The position numbers were made by a program, and so were the translations under genes. From Promicromonospora iranensis (lineage in GTDB: Bacteria > Actinomycetota > Actinomycetes > Actinomycetales > Cellulomonadaceae): a stretch of DNA of 64,000 nt. The DNA lies in contig NZ_JAJQMN010000005.1 in the NCBI RefSeq assembly GCF_028994775.1, forward strand, positions 310,001 to 374,000, in the 5' to 3' direction. The notes under the pieces are model-generated. The model worked only from the letters and a program-made list of their open reading frames with translations. It searched no databases and had not been told where the DNA came from. The number at the start of each line of letters is the position of its first letter. Position 1 is the first letter of the stretch. Shown here piece after piece: positions 61,278 through 64,000 of this stretch.

Positions 61278-61301
61278 GCCCGGGGCTTGCACGCCCCGGG
61301 C
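61278..61301 (+). terminator. Terminator after the FMN reductase gene
   Basis: GCCCGGGGC (61278-61286) and GCCCCGGGC (61293-61301) pair perfectly around a six-base loop. Confidence 0.8.
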
Positions 61302-61379
61302 CGGGCAGGGAACATATGGGACAGCGGTCGGCGCTGGTCGTGGCCGCACGATGGCGGGACGACGGGTGAGGGAGCAGTC

Positions 61380-62174
61380 ATGGCGGACGGTACGGAGAGT
61401 CAGGCCTCGGACGGTTCGAGCGCTGACAGCCCGCAGAGCTCCCACGCGCACTACCTGGACGCCGACACCGGACGTGTCGCCCGCATCGTGGCGGCCCTCC
61501 GGAAGGCACACGCGGAACAGGTAGCGGCCACCGCTGCGACTGCTGCGGCCACCGCTCCGGTTCCACCGCCCCCGCCCACCGCTGACCCTGGTTCCGAATC
61601 TCGCGGTTCCGCCCGTGCTGACGAGCCCGCCATGGCTGCCCCGGCGGCGGGTGCGGTCACGGATGCGGTCACGGACACCGCCGAGCTGCCCGACGCGCCT
61701 GCGCCCCGCCGCGAGACCACCGGCGTGCGGCCGACCAAGCCCGTCGTGCCGAGCCTGCGCTGGAACCCGGGCGCCCGCTACCGGGCGTCACGGCTCGCGA
61801 GCTATCCGTCGCCGCAGCAGCCCGGTACCCTCGTGCCGGCCGCACATCAGCCCCCCATTCCGGCGCCGACGGCGGGACCGCCCGTCCACGCCCCCGTACC
61901 GCAGCCTCCTGCCGCGGCCCAGGGTGCCGTGCCACCGCCACCTCCCGGCCCGGGGCCGGTCCCCGCGCCTCCGGGACTCGCCGGGCGCCTGTACCGCGGA
62001 CCGGCGAAGCGGACAGCCGTGTTCGAGCGCGAGATCTGGCACCCCGTGGCGCGGTCCGCGCGCGTACCGCGCGACGTCAGCGAGGCGCTCGTCGCCGCGG
62101 TGGAGCGCTACCGCAAGGGCTCGATCTCCACGTCGGGCCTCGTGCGCGCGATCGGCAGCGCGCACGCCGCCTGA
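61380..62174 (+). CDS. Pro/Ala-rich protein of unknown function
   Basis: 264 residues from an ATG with GAGGGAG six bases before it. An acidic start, a helix (VARIVAALRKAHAEQVAATAA), long Pro/Ala-rich tracts (PVPPPPPTADPG, AAQGAVPPPPPGPGPVPAPPG) and a compact C-terminal domain of about 50 residues (AKRTAVFEREIWHPVARSA to VRAIGSAHAA). No family recognised. The C-terminal block looks like the only folded part. Confidence 0.65.
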   Translation: MADGTESQASDGSSADSPQSSHAHYLDADTGRVARIVAALRKAHAEQVAATAATAAATAPVPPPPPTADPGSESRGSARADEPAMAAPAAGAVTDAVTDTAELPDAPAPRRETTGVRPTKPVVPSLRWNPGARYRASRLASYPSPQQPGTLVPAAHQPPIPAPTAGPPVHAPVPQPPAAAQGAVPPPPPGPGPVPAPPGLAGRLYRGPAKRTAVFEREIWHPVARSARVPRDVSEALVAAVERYRKGSISTSGLVRAIGSAHAA

Positions 62175-62502
62175 CCGAGCTCGACCCGCTCGGCATCCGA
62201 CCGGACGCTCTGCGGCCGCCCGCCCTGTCCTCGGACGCCCTCCACCCGGGCGCCGGTGCCTGGATCCACCGCGCCTTGCGGCGCGCAGGAATTCCGCATC
62301 GCGGCAAACTCGCCGGCCCGGTCGGCCATGGTTCGCCCTCGCCGGCCCTTGCCCTACCTTCAGGCGGCCGAGGAACATTCGTGGCACGGACGAGCACACG
62401 ACATGGGGCTCGTGCGCCGAACGCACCAGACGTCACGTCCTGCCCTCTCTCTCAGTGGGGCACCGAACGAGGCAGCCTGGCGACCAGGAGGACGGAGCGG
62501 CG
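62175..62502. other. 328-base gap without a supported gene
   Basis: No ORF with convincing start, coding bias or family similarity was found on either strand. A minus-strand ORF (62108-62329) and a plus-strand ORF (62276-62536) are probably chance frames. No clear terminator, tRNA or known RNA element was seen. It presumably holds the promoter of the lipoprotein gene. Confidence 0.5.
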
Positions 62503-63069
62503 ATGCGACCGCAGGCGAGGGCCGTCCTCAGCATGATCAGTGCGATAGGCACGTTCGCGCTCCTCGGCGGCTGCATGGCCGATGCGGGGGCCGCCGACTT
62601 CCCGGCGCCCGAGGACTACGGGACCGTCGAGCAGCTGGTCGCCGACGCCGACGTCGTCGCCCTGGTGGAGGCCGGTGACGCGGCGGTCGACGTCGTCGAC
62701 GGCGTGCCCTACACCCGCACCGAGCTTCAGCTGCGCAAGGTGCTGCTGGGTGCCGTGGCGAAGAACGCGAGCCTCGCGGTGACCCAGGTCGGGTCCGCGT
62801 CGTCCCCGGCCGGAGGCGGGCTGCCCGCCGTCCTGCGGGCCGGCCGGGAGTACGTGGTCGTCCTGCATCGCACGGAGGCGGGCGAGTTCGAGGTGGTCGG
62901 GCCGGGCGTCTGGCGGGCCGACACGCTGGGGACCAGCCTGACCCTCCACACCGCGATGCTGCACTGCGTCCCCGCGGCGATCCCGCACGTGACCACGCCG
63001 TGGGACCTCGAGGTGCAGCTGGGCAAGGCGGCGGAATCCCTCGGCACGAGCGTGATCGGCAGCGACTGA
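62503..63069 (+). CDS. Putative lipoprotein, function unknown
   Basis: 188 residues with a lipobox LLGGC (Cys24). The mature part begins ADAGAADFPAPEDYGTVEQLVADADVVALVEAGDA and contains LHRTEAGEFEVVGPGVW. No family recognised with confidence. AGGAGGA lies about nine bases before the ATG. The secreted, lipid-anchored location would depend on the Lgt/Lsp/Lnt system. Confidence 0.75.
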   Translation: MRPQARAVLSMISAIGTFALLGGCMADAGAADFPAPEDYGTVEQLVADADVVALVEAGDAAVDVVDGVPYTRTELQLRKVLLGAVAKNASLAVTQVGSASSPAGGGLPAVLRAGREYVVVLHRTEAGEFEVVGPGVWRADTLGTSLTLHTAMLHCVPAAIPHVTTPWDLEVQLGKAAESLGTSVIGSD

Positions 63070-63108
63070 CCGGGACAGACTGACCGGGGCAGACTGACTC
63101 GGACAGAC
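63067..63108 (+). repeat. Three 14-bp tandem repeats across the lipoprotein stop codon
   Basis: TGACCGGGACAGAC is repeated three times with small changes. The first copy contains the TGA stop and the last ends eight bases before the next ATG. Confidence 0.85.
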
Positions 63109-63115
63109 TGGATGC

Positions 63116-63922
63116 ATGACGCGCAGTCTCGTTCTCACCGCTGACGACGCCGGCACCGACCCCGACGCCGACCGCGAGATCGCCGCCCTGCTGGCCGGCT
63201 CGCCGCTGACGGCGGTCGGCGTCATCACCGCACACCTCGACGGCGAGGACAGCGAGCAGGCCTCTGGCGCCCTCCGGGCCGTCGAGCTCGTCGCCCGCGC
63301 CGCGCCGGACGTCGCGCCCGGTGTGCACGTGGTGCTCCCGAACCCTGCGCCGCCCGGCGGCTTCGACGACGTCGTCGACCGGGTCACCGCCCAGATCGAC
63401 GCACTGGCTCGGGCCACGGCCGCCGTCGGCTCACCCCCACCGGACCGCCTGGACTCCCACCAGGGCACGCTCTACGGGCTGTCGGGGCGCTCCTACCTGG
63501 GCGAGGCGATCTCGGTGTGCGCCCGGCGTGGCCTGGCGTTCCGCCTCCCTCGCGGCCTGGAGCTGTACGGGGACGACGACCCGCTGCTCACGACGCCCGA
63601 CGTGCGGGCGCGGCACGCGAGCGCGGTAGCGGCGGCGGACGACGCAGGGGTGCGCCTGCCACGGGTCATCGCCACCCACCGCGGCGGCGACGCCGAGGCA
63701 CGGGACTACGCGACCCTGCGAGACCGCTACCTGCGCCTCCTGGACCGGCTGCCCGAGGGGACGAGCGAGATCTTCCTGCACCCGGCGCCGGACACGGCAC
63801 GTCTGCGGGAGCTGTCGGCGGGGTGGTGGCGCAAGCGGACCTGGGAGCTGCGGCTGCTCGGTGATCCGGTCTTCACCCGCGAGATCGAGCGGCAGGGCAT
63901 CGACCTCGTCGGCAGGTGGTGA
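63116..63922 (+). CDS. ChbG/YdjC-like carbohydrate deacetylase
   Basis: 268 residues. SLVLTADDAGTDPDADREIAALL carries the Asp pair of the YdjC family, PGVHVVL and LDSHQGTLYG supply His ligands, and EIFLHPAPDT is the later conserved block. It would remove N-acetyl groups from chito-oligosaccharides or similar sugars. The context gives no substrate. Confidence 0.82.
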   Translation: MTRSLVLTADDAGTDPDADREIAALLAGSPLTAVGVITAHLDGEDSEQASGALRAVELVARAAPDVAPGVHVVLPNPAPPGGFDDVVDRVTAQIDALARATAAVGSPPPDRLDSHQGTLYGLSGRSYLGEAISVCARRGLAFRLPRGLELYGDDDPLLTTPDVRARHASAVAAADDAGVRLPRVIATHRGGDAEARDYATLRDRYLRLLDRLPEGTSEIFLHPAPDTARLRELSAGWWRKRTWELRLLGDPVFTREIERQGIDLVGRW

Positions 63923-63936
63923 GTAGGCTCGCCGAC

Positions 63937-64000
63937 GTGGACGCCGAGCATGCGGCACCGGGCGCGCCGGCGAGCGAGCCCCCGGCAACGTCATCACGCA
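63937..64000 (+). CDS. Start of an unidentified CDS (3' truncated by the window end)
   Basis: A GTG start lies seven bases after TAGGCT, the leaderless layout seen many times in this window. The visible 21 codons read as an Ala/Pro/Ser-rich start without a stop. No function can be given. Confidence 0.55.
   Translation, partial: MDAEHAAPGAPASEPPATSSR

Noticed and set aside
62108-62329. 73-codon minus-strand ORF in the 62.2-62.5 kb gap
   Set aside because: No ribosome-binding site, no similarity, and partial overlap with the end of the Pro-rich gene.

Overview
The window is a chromosomal stretch of a very GC-rich actinobacterium. The markers are strongly GC-biased third codon positions, PafB/PafC, TatA plus TatC without TatB, the Mtr4-like helicase HelY, the RNA-polymerase-binding protein RbpA, and many genes whose start codon lies 6 to 8 bases after a TANNNT hexamer (leaderless transcription). 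The gene set suggests Micrococcales, perhaps near Promicromonosporaceae or Cellulomonadaceae. That placement is inference; no rRNA or other direct taxonomic marker is present. No tRNA, rRNA, insertion sequence, prophage or CRISPR array was found.

Region by region. 1-2.7 kb: the end of a membrane-anchored serine hydrolase and an atypical Nramp-like transporter. 2.8-15.9 kb: an iron-box-controlled NRPS-independent siderophore (NIS) locus. It holds a PLP decarboxylase, an amine N-hydroxylase, an acyltransferase fused to a NIS synthetase, and a penicillin-acylase-type Ntn hydrolase fused to a second siderophore acyltransferase. A DDAH-like hydrolase and an asymmetric heterodimeric ABC exporter follow. 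16-21 kb: a secreted GH43 enzyme behind a LacI-type operator, a MocR/PdxR-type regulator divergent from a PNPOx-family protein, and an EamA transporter preceded by a putative upstream-ORF leader. 21-28.3 kb: a DUF1851 protein with an odd low-complexity tail, a methyltransferase, DinB and VTT proteins, a LysR/threonine-dehydratase pair, YciO and UGPase. 28.5-35.7 kb: an operon pairing a GH89 alpha-N-acetylglucosaminidase with a Gfo/Idh oxidoreductase and a CUT1 sugar importer that lacks its ATPase. 35.9-38.1 kb: YigZ, an orphan degenerate integrase domain and a GNAT.

38.3-41.7 kb: the ectABCD ectoine/hydroxyectoine operon, with two GlnR-like boxes upstream. 41.8-47.9 kb: Dps and a translationally coupled DUF3866-DUF4129-membrane protein-MoxR-DUF58-membrane protein operon. 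47.9-58.6 kb: pafBC, a small membrane protein, tatAC, helY, an amidohydrolase and lnt. 58.7-61.2 kb: rbpA and a flavin-dependent oxidoreductase/FMN reductase pair, transcribed divergently from two promoters of the SigR/SigH (disulfide-stress) type. 61.4-64 kb: a Pro/Ala-rich protein, a lipoprotein, a ChbG/YdjC-like deacetylase and the start of one more gene.

The strongest candidate for an undescribed system is the siderophore locus, because two separate acyltransferase domains are fused to other catalytic domains and one partner is a self-processing acylase. Other signals worth attention are the EamA leader, the paired SigR-type promoters, the GlnR boxes upstream of ectA and several very long hairpins between convergent genes, one with a stem of about 50 bp.
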